Notes under the pieces: model-generated
The model's database searches: none
What the model saw: the letters and a program-made list of their open reading frames with translations, nothing else
Told to the model about the DNA's origin: nothing
Shown: piece by piece, positions 46,681 to 55,971 of the stretch
How positions within the stretch are numbered: position 1 is the stretch's first letter
How the letters are laid out: every line of letters begins with the position of its first letter
From: Halanaerobium polyolivorans
GTDB lineage: Bacteria; Bacillota; Halanaerobiia; Halanaerobiales; Halanaerobiaceae
DNA: 64,000 bases
Reading direction: 5' to 3'
Assembly (NCBI RefSeq): GCF_020711195.1
Contig: NZ_JAJFAT010000007.1
Span: 61,415 to 125,414, forward strand
Made by a program: the position numbers and the translations under genes

Positions 46681-48476
46681 TGGCTGCTAAAAAAGGATTT
46701 AAAGAACGCTTAAAATATTTTAAACCAATGCTAGTTAATTTATTTGAACCATTTAAAATAATTTTTCGTGACCCTTTGGGAAGAATTGGAGCTATATTAC
46801 TGTCAATTATAATTTTAATTGCTATTTTTGCTCCAATGCTGGCCAGCCATGATCCCAATCAGATGAATGAGCGGATTGAAGGAAGTGTTATCCCCTTTGA
46901 TGAAGATGGGGAATGGAAAAATTATCAGGTTATTGGTCAAAGACCTCTCAATGAAGTAGCCCTGGGTGATAATTATCAACTGGCTGCAGCTGATGAGGGT
47001 TATATATACTTAAAAGAATTAGGTGATGATTGGCAGGAATTCAAGTTAGAATTGAATATTAATTTTTTGGCAGCAGCTGTTTATGAAGAGCTTAGATTTG
47101 TTGCTGGAGAAGCTGGAATTATTCTGCGCCAAGCAGCTGATAGCTGGCAGATAATGCCTACAAATACTGAAGAAAATATTAATGATCTAATTATTCTCAA
47201 TTCTAGTCAGGCTTATGCAGTTGGTGATAATGGCCTCTTTTTAAGCTGGGATGGAGATAGTTGGACAGAGATCGATAGTTCTACAACGAGAAATCTAAGA
47301 GAAATCTCCTTTATCAACAGTGAAGATGGCATAATTGTTGGTGATAGAGGGACAATAATCCATTATAGAGATGGAGAGTTAAGTGAACCATCATTCCGTT
47401 CTTTTATGGATTCTACCTTTAGAGATTTATTGGCAGTTTCATATTTTAATGAAAATCAGGCTATTGCTGTTGGTGAGAGGGCTACAGTTATGATCTATGA
47501 TGGTCAGGACTGGTATACAGCTGATAGTGGAGCTTCTCGCTCACTGAATGGAGTTATTCATACTTCCGAAAATGAAGCATATGCGGTCGGATTAAGAGGT
47601 AGTATTATAAAATATGATGGAGAAAGCTGGCAGAGTCTTGATAGAATAACCCGCCGGGATTATCGGGGGATTAGTTTTGCTGATGATCAGGGTTATATCT
47701 ATGGAGTAGAGCCTTATATCAATGAGCTTGCCCCACCTTCTCGAGATCACTTTTTTGGGACAACTCATCTGGGCCGTGATATTTGGAGTCAGGTTATGTA
47801 TGGAACAAGAACTGCTCTGATGGTCGGAATTATAGCAGCTTTAGTTGTTAATTTTATTGGAGCAACTGTTGGTTTGATTGCCGGTTATTATCGGGGTGGA
47901 GTTGATAACTTTTTGATGAGAATAGTAGATATAATGTATGGATTACCCCTGGAACCATTTGCGATTATCTTAGTCCTAATTTTTGAGCCAAGCCTCTGGA
48001 TTATTATAATGGCGATCGGTCTTTTAACCTGGCGAACAAATGCCCGAATTATCCGTTCTCAGGTTTTATCACTTGTTGAAAGACCATTTATTAAAGCAGC
48101 CAGAGTAGCTGGGGCAAGTGATGCCAGGATTATGCTTATTCATATAACACCGAATATTTTACCATTGGCCTTTTTACAGCTGGCAGTTGCAATGGGATAT
48201 GCTATTACTGCAGAAGCAACGCTTAGCTTCCTGGGTCTTGGGCCACCACAGATTTACAGTTGGGGAACAATACTTCATTCAGCACGTCTTTCTGGAGCCT
48301 GGCGTACAGCCTGGTGGTGGGTAATTCCCCCTGGCTTGTTTATCTCAGTTACTGTAATATCTGTATTTTTGATTTCAAGATCACTTGAAGTTCTTACAAA
48401 CCCAAGATTAAGAGGAGGTAGAGATAATGCTCCTGAAGCTGAAGAATTTGAAAACATATTACCGGATGAACAATAA
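46680..48476 (+). CDS. DppC-like ABC permease with an inserted YCF48-like beta-propeller
   Basis: 598 residues, about twice the normal DppC length. Residues 1-65 are the OppC_N part with the first membrane segment ([20 protein letters not shown]). Residues about 75-345 hold at least six BNR/YCF48-like repeats ([67 protein letters not shown], and two weaker ones at about 98 and 140). From about 352 the normal protein resumes ([20 protein letters not shown]), including the EAA loop [20 protein letters not shown]. The propeller lies in the first extracytoplasmic loop, on the face where the binding protein docks. Its role is unknown; substrate or docking sensing is possible. Confidence 0.88.
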   Translation: MAAKKGFKERLKYFKPMLVNLFEPFKIIFRDPLGRIGAILLSIIILIAIFAPMLASHDPNQMNERIEGSVIPFDEDGEWKNYQVIGQRPLNEVALGDNYQLAAADEGYIYLKELGDDWQEFKLELNINFLAAAVYEELRFVAGEAGIILRQAADSWQIMPTNTEENINDLIILNSSQAYAVGDNGLFLSWDGDSWTEIDSSTTRNLREISFINSEDGIIVGDRGTIIHYRDGELSEPSFRSFMDSTFRDLLAVSYFNENQAIAVGERATVMIYDGQDWYTADSGASRSLNGVIHTSENEAYAVGLRGSIIKYDGESWQSLDRITRRDYRGISFADDQGYIYGVEPYINELAPPSRDHFFGTTHLGRDIWSQVMYGTRTALMVGIIAALVVNFIGATVGLIAGYYRGGVDNFLMRIVDIMYGLPLEPFAIILVLIFEPSLWIIIMAIGLLTWRTNARIIRSQVLSLVERPFIKAARVAGASDARIMLIHITPNILPLAFLQLAVAMGYAITAEATLSFLGLGPPQIYSWGTILHSARLSGAWRTAWWWVIPPGLFISVTVISVFLISRSLEVLTNPRLRGGRDNAPEAEEFENILPDEQ

Positions 48477-50706
48477 AATAATTAAAGCGGTTGATGGTGT
48501 TTCTTTTGATTTAAAATCAGGAGAAAATCTTGGCCTGGTAGGTGAAAGTGGTTGTGGTAAAACAACAACTGCTAAATCGATTAATAGAATTCTTCCCTCC
48601 AATGGTGGAATTGTGGGGGGAGAGATCAATTTTCAGGGTAGAGATTTAGCCAAATTAAGTGAAGCAGAATTAAATAAGGTGCGCTGGCGGGAAATTGCAA
48701 TGGTTACCCAAAGTGCAATGAATGCCCTCAACCCTGTTTATAAAATTGGTGAACAGATGGTAGAAGCATTTCAAACTCATATAAAAATTAGCAGAGAAGA
48801 AGCACTTGATCGTTCAGCCCATCTTTTTTCATTGGTTGGTCTGGAAAAAAGTCGTTTAAATGATTATCCCCATCAGTTATCTGGGGGAATGAAACAGAGA
48901 GTTGTGATCGCAATGGCAATGGCCTTAGATCCACCGTTGATCATTGCAGATGAACCTACAACTGCTTTAGATGTTGTAGTTCAAGATGGAATTTTAAAAC
49001 AGTTCGTCTATTTACAGAATAAAATAAACTCATCTATAATTTTGGTGACTCATGATATTTCTGTAGTAGCAGAACTTTGTCAGCGAACTGCTGTAATGTA
49101 TGCCGGCAGGATTATGGAACAGGGAAGCACCAGAGAAATTTTTAAGGATGCTTATCATCCCTATACTTTAGGTTTGATTAATGCCTTTCCAACTCTTGAG
49201 GCTGCCAAAGAGGATTTGATTTCTATTCCCGGCTCTCCACCCAATTTAGCTAGAGATTTAAATGGCTGTAGATTTAAAGCAAGGTGTCCATTTGCAACTG
49301 AACTCTGTGAAGAAGATCCAGAGATAAAAGAAGTTGCTGAACAACATCTTGTTGCCTGTCATTATCCCAATAAAGTAAAAGAATTTAGAGAAAAGGCTGC
49401 ACTGCCAGCAACCTGGGATCAGGAGCTGGAAAGTGTTAAAATCAAGCCTCAGAAAAAAGAAAAAGATGTACTTGAAGTTGCTGAATTAAAAAAATCATTT
49501 GAGTTAAAAAGCAAAGACTTTTTTGGCCGAAAAAAAAGGATTCTTAAAGCTGTTGATGGAGTTAATTTTAAGGTTAAAGAAAAAGAAATACTTGGTTTTG
49601 CAGGTGAAAGTGGTTCAGGTAAATCAACCCTGGGTGAGCTGGTAGCCCGATTACAAAAACCAAGTCAGGGGAGAATACTTTATTTAGGCAGAGATATCTC
49701 CGATTTAAAGAAAAGAAAGCTAAAAAGTTTTAGAAAAGACCTACAGGTAGTCTTTCAGGACCCTTATGAAACCTTAAATCCCCGCTTTACAGTTATGCAG
49801 ACAATTATGGAGCCATTGAAAATTCACAATATAGGGGCTGATTTTTTCCAGAGATTAGAAAGGGTTAAAGAAGCTCTGCATAAAGCTGAATTAAGACCTG
49901 TAGATGATTATTTAGATCGTTTTCCCCATCAGCTTTCTGGGGGGCAGCGGCAGCGGGTTGCTTTAGCTAGAGCAATAGTTTTAAACCCTAAATTCATTAT
50001 CGCTGATGAACCTGTTTCTATGCTCGATGTTTCTGTAAGGGCAGGAATACTGAATCTTTTAAAGAAATTAAGAGATGATTTGGGAGCCTCAATCATTTAT
50101 ATTTCTCATGATCTGGCAACCATTCGCTATATCTGTGATCGAACTGCCATCCTCTATCTAGGTAGGATTATGGAGATAGGTGAAACCGAAACTGTGATTT
50201 CAAGTGCCTGTCATCCCTATACCAAGATGCTTTTAGCAGCAGTACCTATTCCAGACCCAGATCGAAACAGAGAAAGGGTTGATCCCCGTGGTGAGATACC
50301 GGATCCGATTGAACTGCCAAATGGCTGCCGCTTTCATGCTCGCTGTGCTCAGGCTACAGCCGAATGTGGTTTTGAAGGCAAAGATTTAGAAAAAGTAATA
50401 ATAGAGGCAAAAAATCACCCGGATTATCCAGAAGTATTTGCTCGCTTTGAGCAGATCAAAAAGATGGAGATCAAGGGCTATGCTGTTGAACTAAGTCTGC
50501 AGTTAGAAGAAGATAGCAGAGATAGTTTTGAAGAATATCTCTGGGAAAAGGCAGCTGAGTGGAATGAGTCTCTACCTGAGGCTATTACTAAAAGCAGCTG
50601 GCAGGGTAATAAGCTTAAGCTTGAATTTGCAGCTAAAAATGAACCTGAATTAAGAAAAACTAAAACAGGTCAAGAAGTAGCCTGTGTGCTTTATCCAAAA
50701 AAATAA
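48427..50706 (+). CDS. Fused DppD-DppF ABC ATPase
   Basis: 759 residues; ATG 48427 with AGAGGAGG 48411-48418, overlapping the permease gene by 50 bases. Two complete ATPases are joined. The first: Walker [11 protein letters not shown] (about 38), signature [17 protein letters not shown], and the oligopeptide C-terminal Cys motif [14 protein letters not shown]. The second: [31 protein letters not shown], and [16 protein letters not shown] further 110-residue tail after the second motif has no recognised domain. These parts usually come as two separate genes. It would power the importer encoded upstream. A terminator follows. Confidence 0.92.
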   Translation: MLLKLKNLKTYYRMNNKIIKAVDGVSFDLKSGENLGLVGESGCGKTTTAKSINRILPSNGGIVGGEINFQGRDLAKLSEAELNKVRWREIAMVTQSAMNALNPVYKIGEQMVEAFQTHIKISREEALDRSAHLFSLVGLEKSRLNDYPHQLSGGMKQRVVIAMAMALDPPLIIADEPTTALDVVVQDGILKQFVYLQNKINSSIILVTHDISVVAELCQRTAVMYAGRIMEQGSTREIFKDAYHPYTLGLINAFPTLEAAKEDLISIPGSPPNLARDLNGCRFKARCPFATELCEEDPEIKEVAEQHLVACHYPNKVKEFREKAALPATWDQELESVKIKPQKKEKDVLEVAELKKSFELKSKDFFGRKKRILKAVDGVNFKVKEKEILGFAGESGSGKSTLGELVARLQKPSQGRILYLGRDISDLKKRKLKSFRKDLQVVFQDPYETLNPRFTVMQTIMEPLKIHNIGADFFQRLERVKEALHKAELRPVDDYLDRFPHQLSGGQRQRVALARAIVLNPKFIIADEPVSMLDVSVRAGILNLLKKLRDDLGASIIYISHDLATIRYICDRTAILYLGRIMEIGETETVISSACHPYTKMLLAAVPIPDPDRNRERVDPRGEIPDPIELPNGCRFHARCAQATAECGFEGKDLEKVIIEAKNHPDYPEVFARFEQIKKMEIKGYAVELSLQLEEDSRDSFEEYLWEKAAEWNESLPEAITKSSWQGNKLKLEFAAKNEPELRKTKTGQEVACVLYPKK

Positions 50707-50716
50707 ATTCTACTTA

Positions 50717-50758
50717 AAAAGGCTCTGTCGATTTAAATTTGGCAGAGCCTTATTTTTT
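50717..50758 (+). terminator. Rho-independent terminator of the importer operon
   Basis: AAGGCTCTG pairs with CAGAGCCTT (9 bp, perfect) across a 15-base loop, followed by a T-run. Confidence 0.75.
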
Positions 50759-50770
50759 ATCGATAAAATC

Positions 50771-50799
50771 TTGTAAATTTTCACTTATTATGATATTAT
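50771..50799 (+). promoter_or_regulatory. SigA-type promoter of glpP
   Basis: TTGTAA (50771-50776), 17-bp spacer, TATTAT (50794-50799). Confidence 0.45.
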
Positions 50800-50846
50800 A
50801 TACAAGCGTCTGCAGTATATTTCCAAACTTAGAGAGGATAATTTTA

Positions 50847-51425
50847 ATGCTTTATACAGAATCATTATTAAAAAAGTCACCTATCATTGCAGCTGTAAAA
50901 AGTTTAAGTGATATTCAGAAGGTGCCAAAAAATATAAATGCTATTTTAATACTTGATGCAGATATTCTTTATGTAGAAAAAATGATCGATCTTGCTATAC
51001 AAAAAGATCTTTTAATATTTCTCCATATTGATCTGTTCAAGGGAATCAGTAGAGATGAATATGGGATTAGATATTTAGCCAGGAAAACAGGGATCGATGG
51101 AATAGTCTCAACAAAGGGATATTTGATCAAAATGGCAAAAGAAGAAAATTTAATCGCTATTCAAAGATTGTTTATCATCGATTCTTCTGCCTTTGATAAG
51201 ACCTTAAGAATAATCGAAGATGCTGAACCAGATATGATAGAGATCTTACCGGGTTTGGTTTATCCCCGTCTGGCCAGCAAATTAAGGCGCAAGATTAAAC
51301 AGCCCATTATTGCCGGAGGTATGATCAAAGAAAAAAGAGATGTTGATGATATCCTTTCAGCAGGGGCAGTAGCTATATCTTCCAGCAACAAAAGCCTTTG
51401 GCGGTATAAAAAAATTATAAAATAA
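50847..51425 (+). CDS. glpP: Glycerol-3-phosphate-responsive antiterminator GlpP
   Basis: 192 residues from the ATG at 50847 (AGAGAGGAT upstream); the longer frame from 50739 has no ribosome site and overlaps the terminator. The sequence follows the GlpP family throughout: SPIIAAVKSLSDIQK, LFLHIDL-type FLHIDLFKGIS, DGIVSTKGYLIKMA, EILPGLVYPR and PIIAGGMIKEKRDVDDILSA. In Bacillus it binds glycerol 3-phosphate and then prevents termination in leaders of glpFK, glpD and glpTQ. The next transcript has such a leader, ahead of a phosphodiesterase that makes glycerol 3-phosphate. Confidence 0.9.
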   Translation: MLYTESLLKKSPIIAAVKSLSDIQKVPKNINAILILDADILYVEKMIDLAIQKDLLIFLHIDLFKGISRDEYGIRYLARKTGIDGIVSTKGYLIKMAKEENLIAIQRLFIIDSSAFDKTLRIIEDAEPDMIEILPGLVYPRLASKLRRKIKQPIIAGGMIKEKRDVDDILSAGAVAISSSNKSLWRYKKIIK

Positions 51426-51438
51426 TTTGGGATTTCTC

Positions 51439-51467
51439 TTGACAATCAAGCAAATACTCCCTATAAT
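51439..51467 (+). promoter_or_regulatory. Perfect-consensus SigA promoter of the phosphodiesterase operon
   Basis: TTGACA (51439-51444), 17-bp spacer, TATAAT (51462-51467). Confidence 0.75.
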
Positions 51468-51543
51468 AGTATTTGTCGTATTTAATTTTTGTTTTATTTT
51501 AAATATTCAAAATAAAATAAATACAATAGGTGAATCAGAGAAG

Positions 51544-51630
51544 CCCTATTTGTTTAATTAGAATGACTGTTTAGAAAGTGTAAGCAGCCATGACCCGAAC
51601 TATGCCTAATTAAACAGATAGGGATTTTTT
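51544..51630 (+). promoter_or_regulatory. Leader terminator, probable GlpP antitermination target
   Basis: A 17-bp stem (51544-51560 with 51607-51623, one G-U) encloses a 46-base loop and is followed by a T-run at 51625-51630, before the ribosome site of the gene at 51665. An AT-rich hairpin precedes it (about 51478-51527). A strong promoter followed by a strong terminator implies regulated readthrough. GlpP is encoded just upstream. I cannot match the leader to any metabolite riboswitch. Confidence 0.55.
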
Positions 51631-51664
51631 ATGCCCTAATTTATCAAGGGAGGTGAAAAGAGGT

Positions 51665-52399
51665 GTGCCTGAAATATTAAATATTGCCCATAAGGGAGCC
51701 TGTGGTTATTATCCAGAAAATTCTCTGTTGGCTTTTGAAAGAGCTGTAGAAATGGGCTGTGATGCTTTCGAAATAGATGTACAGCTGAGCAGAGATGGAA
51801 AATTGGTGGTTTTTCATGATGAAGAGCTGGATAAAGTTAGTAATGGCTCAGGTTTTTTAAAAGACTACACTTGGGCAGAACTAAAAAGGCTAGAGATAAG
51901 GGATAATAATGAGGAGCGAAAATATGGAGTGCAGAAAATTTTATCTTTAGAAGAATTATTAAAAATGCTGCAGAAAAATGATATTATATTAAATCTAGAG
52001 CTCAAAAATGATCTCTTTGATTATCCGGGAATGGAAGCAAAGGTTTGTCAGATGCTTAAAAAGTATCAGATGGTAGAGAGGGTTATAGTTTCTTCTTTTA
52101 ACCACTATTCATTAAAAAGATTTGCAAAACTTTGCCCGGAAGTTGATCTGGGAATACTCTATATGACAACTCTGATTAAGCCAGAGAGATATGCTGATTT
52201 CTTAGACTTTGAAATCAGATCACTCCATCCTGCTGCCAAGACTTTGAATAAAGAAGTGGTAGAGGGGATCAAGGCCGCTGGCTATGAAATATATCCTTAT
52301 ACGGTCAATGCAAAAAAAGAACTTAAAAAGATGATCGAATTAGAAGTAGATGGCATTATTACTGATTATCCAGATAGATTAAAAGAATTATTAAGCTAA
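51665..52399 (+). CDS. Glycerophosphodiester phosphodiesterase (first copy)
   Basis: 244 residues; GTG 51665 fits AAGGGAGGTG (51646-51655), which covers the GTG at 51653. GDPD motifs: HKGACGYYPENS (catalytic His), EIDVQLSRDGKLVVFHDEEL (metal Glu/Asp and second His), NLELKN and a C-terminal ITDYPDRL. There is no signal peptide, so it is cytosolic. It splits glycerophosphodiesters into an alcohol and glycerol 3-phosphate, the inducer of GlpP. It heads a run with a TRAP transporter, an MgtC-like protein and a second GDPD at 55972. Confidence 0.9.
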   Translation: MPEILNIAHKGACGYYPENSLLAFERAVEMGCDAFEIDVQLSRDGKLVVFHDEELDKVSNGSGFLKDYTWAELKRLEIRDNNEERKYGVQKILSLEELLKMLQKNDIILNLELKNDLFDYPGMEAKVCQMLKKYQMVERVIVSSFNHYSLKRFAKLCPEVDLGILYMTTLIKPERYADFLDFEIRSLHPAAKTLNKEVVEGIKAAGYEIYPYTVNAKKELKKMIELEVDGIITDYPDRLKELLS

Positions 52400-52459
52400 A
52401 TTTATATAATTTTAAGTAATTTTTTAAAAAATAAAAAGGATTTAACAAGGAGGAAAAAA

Positions 52460-53488
52460 ATGAAAAAGTTAAGTTTAGTTATGGCAGTAGTTTTATTTAC
52501 AGGTGTTCTTTTAATAGGTGCAGGTGGAACTATGGTTTCAGCAGATGATGATTTTCAGCTGACATTAAGATTAAGCCATGTTTTTAGTCCAGAGGAACAG
52601 CTGACAAAGTCGATGGATTTGGTTGCAGACAGCATTAGAGAAAAAACTGATGGTGCTATTAATATTCAAACATTCCCTCAGGGCCAGATTGCTGCTTATA
52701 AAGATGGTGTAGAACAGGTTGCAAGAGGAGCTAACTTTATTTCTGTAGAAGATCCAACTTACATAGGAGATTATGTACCAGATTTTACAGCTATGGTTGG
52801 ACCAATGCTTTACAGTAGTTTTGACGAATATGTAGCTATGACAGATACAGATCTTGTTGCAGAACTTAAAGAAGAATTAGCAGAAGAACATAATATTAAA
52901 GTTTTATCACTTGATTATGTATTTGGATTCAGAAATGTTATTACAGACGAAGTTATTGAAACACCTGAAGATTTATCAGGTTTAAGAATTAGAGTTCCAG
53001 GAAGTCAACTTTTCATTGATACTTTAAATGCTATGGGTGCTAATGCAACTCCATTACCATGGGGAGAAACCATTTCAGCTATGCAGCAGGGTGTTGTAGA
53101 TGGTATTGAAGGTTCAGAGTTCACAAATATAGGTAATAGTATTCATGAAGTAAGACAAAATGTTGCCCTTACCCGTCATTTCTTAGGAGCCTGTGGAGTC
53201 TATATCAACACAGATGTTTGGGATAGTATTCCAGAAAGATATCAGACAATAATTCAAGAAGAATTTGATTCAGGTGCAGTTCACATGGTTGAACTACTTG
53301 ACTCACAGCATGCTGATGTAGTAGAAGAATTAGAATCTTATGGTGTAGAGTTTAATGAAGTAGATTATGATGCTTTTGTTGAAGCTACTGAAGGTATTTA
53401 TGATACTTTCCCTGGCTTTAGTGATGATATTTATGAAAGGCTACAAGCTGAGTTAGAAATTATTCGTGAAGATCTAGCAACTCACTAA
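52460..53488 (+). CDS. dctP: TRAP transporter solute-binding protein (DctP family)
   Basis: 342 residues, AAGGAGG ribosome site. Signal peptide residues 1-28. LRLSHVFSPEEQLTKSMDLV is the family start. LSGLRIRVPGSQLFIDTLNA holds the conserved Arg that binds an organic-acid carboxylate, and TPLPWGETISAMQQGVVDGI follows. It should bind an organic acid for the DctQM pair. No ligand can be deduced. A 12-bp hairpin separates it from dctQ. Confidence 0.9.
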   Translation: MKKLSLVMAVVLFTGVLLIGAGGTMVSADDDFQLTLRLSHVFSPEEQLTKSMDLVADSIREKTDGAINIQTFPQGQIAAYKDGVEQVARGANFISVEDPTYIGDYVPDFTAMVGPMLYSSFDEYVAMTDTDLVAELKEELAEEHNIKVLSLDYVFGFRNVITDEVIETPEDLSGLRIRVPGSQLFIDTLNAMGANATPLPWGETISAMQQGVVDGIEGSEFTNIGNSIHEVRQNVALTRHFLGACGVYINTDVWDSIPERYQTIIQEEFDSGAVHMVELLDSQHADVVEELESYGVEFNEVDYDAFVEATEGIYDTFPGFSDDIYERLQAELEIIREDLATH

Positions 53489-53511
53489 GAATATAAAGTC
53501 TTATTTACTTC

Positions 53512-53555
53512 TTGTCCTAACAGATGAAAATTAAATTTGGATTCTGTTAGGACAA
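53512..53555 (+). terminator. Intercistronic hairpin between dctP and dctQ
   Basis: A perfect 12-bp stem (53512-53523 with 53544-53555) without a T-run. It may protect dctP mRNA from 3' decay and raise its level over dctQM. Confidence 0.55.
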
Positions 53556-53589
53556 TATTAATTATTCAATTAATTGAGGAGAAAAAATT

Positions 53590-54126
53590 ATGAAAAAACT
53601 TATTAAAAATTTTGAAGAATATTTAAGTTGTTTCTTTATATCGATTACAGTGATTCTCGTTATTATAAACGTTATTATGCGTTATATTTTTAATTCTGGC
53701 ATTTTTTGGACTGAAGAGGTTGCAACTTATTCTTTTGTTTGGAGTGTTTTTATAGGGGCAAGTGCTGCTTATAAAAAGAGATTGCATATAGGGATTGATT
53801 TATTAACTAGAATTGTTCCAGAAAAGTTAAAAGAACTGAGTAAAATGTTGATAAACTTTTTTATGGTATTAATAAACGGCTATATCGCATATTTAAGTAT
53901 TATTTTTGTTAGAGAAACTGTTGGTAGACCAACACCAGTTTTGGGTGTTTCATCAGCCTTTGTAAGTACAGCTCTTTTAGTATCATTTTCACTTATGACC
54001 TTTCATGCCGCTCATTTTTTTGTTAAAAATTTATTGATTTTTATTAGTGATGAAAAAGAGAAAAAACTTAGAAGAGCTGAACAAAAAATGGAATTAAATA
54101 CTGAAATCAAAGAAGAAGTTATATAA
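53590..54126 (+). CDS. dctQ: TRAP transporter small permease (DctQ)
   Basis: 178 residues, GAGGAG ribosome site, four membrane segments. The family blocks RYIFNSGIFWTEEVATYSFVWS and GASAAYKKRLHIGIDLL are present. It bridges the binding protein and the large permease. The C-terminus is a charged tail. Clear family member despite low overall conservation. Confidence 0.9.
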   Translation: MKKLIKNFEEYLSCFFISITVILVIINVIMRYIFNSGIFWTEEVATYSFVWSVFIGASAAYKKRLHIGIDLLTRIVPEKLKELSKMLINFFMVLINGYIAYLSIIFVRETVGRPTPVLGVSSAFVSTALLVSFSLMTFHAAHFFVKNLLIFISDEKEKKLRRAEQKMELNTEIKEEVI

Positions 54127-54152
54127 TAATTTAAAAAGAGAGGATGGTTTTA

Positions 54153-55433
54153 ATGCAATATGCTCCAGTTGCTGTTGTATTTTTGTTATATTTTACAGGA
54201 ATTCCTATAGCTTTTGCTTTATTTGCAGCGGCTATTTCGTATTTTGCCTTTATAAATGTGGGCATGCCGGTAGATCTTGTTTTGCAAAGATTTATTAGTG
54301 CTACTGCTTCATTTCCCCTGCTGGCAATTCCCTTTTTTATAATGGCAGGAACAATAATGAATTATTCAGGAATCAGCTCTAAGTTGATGCAGATGGCAGA
54401 TGTTCTAACAGGTCACATGACAGGTGGTCTGGCCCAGGTTAATATAGTTTTGAGTACTTTAATGGGAGGTATTTCTGGTTCTGCTAATGCTGATGCAGCT
54501 ATGCAGTGTAAGATTCTTGTTCCAGAGATGGAAAAGAGGGGTTATGATAAAGCTTTTTCTACTGCAATCACTGCAGCCTCATCTGCAATTGCACCTGTTA
54601 TCCCACCTGGGATAAACTTGATTATCTATGCTTTAATTGCTAATGTTTCTGTTGGAAAAATGTTTATCGCTGGTTATACTCCTGCTATAATAATGGCTGC
54701 AACCTTAATGTTTACTGTAGCAGTTATTTCAAATAAAAGAGGTTATAAACCTTCTCGGGAAAAAAAAGCTTCATTAAAAGAAATTTTAATTCAGGTTAAA
54801 GAATCAGTTTGGGCTTTGTTTTTACCTTTTGGAATAATCTTAGGGCTAAGATTTGGGATGTTCACTCCTACTGAAGCAGGAGCGATAGCAGTTTTATTTA
54901 CCACCTTAGTTGGTTTATTTGTCTATAAAGAATTGGAATTAAAACATTTTCCTATTATATTAAAAGATACTGTTTATGGAACCAGTACAGTTATGTTTAT
55001 AATTGTTGCAGCATCTGTGTTTGGTTATTATATGAGCTGGGAAATGATTCCTCAGGCTATTTCAGCCTTTATGTTAGGAGCAACTGAAAGTAGAGTCTTA
55101 ATGCTCTTATTAATCAATGTACTCTTCCTTATTGTAGGAATGTTTTTAGAAGGTGGAGCAGCTTTAATTATCTTAGCTCCCTTATTGGTACCTGTAGTGA
55201 CAGGTTTAGGAGTAGATCCAATCCACTTTGGAGTAATAGCTATAGTTAATATCATGATTGGAGGTATTACCCCACCCTTTGGTTCGATGATGTTTACTTC
55301 CTGCAGTATAACTGGGGTGGCGATCAATGATTTTGTCAGAGAGGTTATTCCCTTTATTATGGCCTTGATAGCTGCTTTATTAGTTGTGACTTATCTGCCT
55401 GCTATAGTAATGTTTTTACCTAATTTGTTTTAA
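54153..55433 (+). CDS. dctM: TRAP transporter large permease (DctM)
   Basis: 426 residues; ATG 54153 fits AGAGAGGATGG (54137-54146), which covers the ATG at 54144. About 12 membrane segments. Motifs: FPLLAIPFFIMAGTIMNYSG, ISGSANADAAMQCKILVPEM, AITAASSAIAPVIPPGINLI and GGITPPFGSMMF. It imports the DctP ligand using the sodium gradient, a good fit with a halophile that also encodes NhaC. Confidence 0.94.
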   Translation: MQYAPVAVVFLLYFTGIPIAFALFAAAISYFAFINVGMPVDLVLQRFISATASFPLLAIPFFIMAGTIMNYSGISSKLMQMADVLTGHMTGGLAQVNIVLSTLMGGISGSANADAAMQCKILVPEMEKRGYDKAFSTAITAASSAIAPVIPPGINLIIYALIANVSVGKMFIAGYTPAIIMAATLMFTVAVISNKRGYKPSREKKASLKEILIQVKESVWALFLPFGIILGLRFGMFTPTEAGAIAVLFTTLVGLFVYKELELKHFPIILKDTVYGTSTVMFIIVAASVFGYYMSWEMIPQAISAFMLGATESRVLMLLLINVLFLIVGMFLEGGAALIILAPLLVPVVTGLGVDPIHFGVIAIVNIMIGGITPPFGSMMFTSCSITGVAINDFVREVIPFIMALIAALLVVTYLPAIVMFLPNLF

Positions 55434-55472
55434 ATAATAATTATCTGAAAAGAACAAGAGGAGGTTAAAACC

Positions 55473-55880
55473 TTGTTAGAATATACAATGAGAATTATAT
55501 TATCTGGTTTAATAGGTGGAGTTGTAGGCTATGAGAGGCAGACCAGAGATAAAGCAGCTGGAATGAGAACCAATATACTTGTAGCTGTTACCTCCTGTTT
55601 GATTATGATATCTTCATATAGATTAGCAATTGATCTTGGTCCAACCGATGCTTATGCAGATGCAGCAAGAATCGTGGCTCAGGTAGTAAGTGGAGTTGGC
55701 TTTATTGGAGCAGGTACTATAATAAAACATAAAGATAAGGTAAAAGGGCTTACAACTGCTGCCGGTTTATGGGCAGTTTCAGGCTTGGGTATTGCAGTAG
55801 GACAGGGCTATTATTTTATAGCTATTGTTGCCACTTTAGTAATCCTTTCTACCCTGGCTTTAAGTTCCTTTTTCCATTAA
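55473..55880 (+). CDS. MgtC/SapB-family membrane protein
   Basis: 135 residues, TTG start with GAGGAGG upstream. Four membrane segments; LSGLIGGVVGYERQTRDKAA, GMRTNILVAVTSC and ARIVAQVVSGVGFIGAGTII are family signatures. It is the short membrane-only form without the C-terminal ACT-like domain of MgtC. The family is tied to magnesium limitation and membrane potential. Here it sits between dctM and the second phosphodiesterase. Confidence 0.87.
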   Translation: MLEYTMRIILSGLIGGVVGYERQTRDKAAGMRTNILVAVTSCLIMISSYRLAIDLGPTDAYADAARIVAQVVSGVGFIGAGTIIKHKDKVKGLTTAAGLWAVSGLGIAVGQGYYFIAIVATLVILSTLALSSFFH

Positions 55881-55910
55881 AGATTTAAATTCTTGATATA
55901 GTCATATTAT

Positions 55911-55950
55911 GATAAGTAACAGCTGTCTTTTAGGGCAGCTGCTATTTATC
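55911..55950 (+). promoter_or_regulatory. Leader stem-loop before the second phosphodiesterase gene
   Basis: 55911-55926 pairs with 55935-55950: 16 positions, one mismatch and two G-U, with an 8-base loop. There is no T-run. It lies just before the ribosome site and may affect translation or mRNA stability. Confidence 0.45.
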
Positions 55951-55971
55951 AAACAAGGGGATGATAAAAAA

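Noticed and set aside
51474..51630. Known metabolite riboswitch in the leader of the phosphodiesterase operon
   Set aside because: The loop sequence does not fit the TPP, SAM, glycine, ZTP, fluoride, preQ1 or cobalamin signatures that I could check by eye; the neighbouring glpP gives a simpler explanation.
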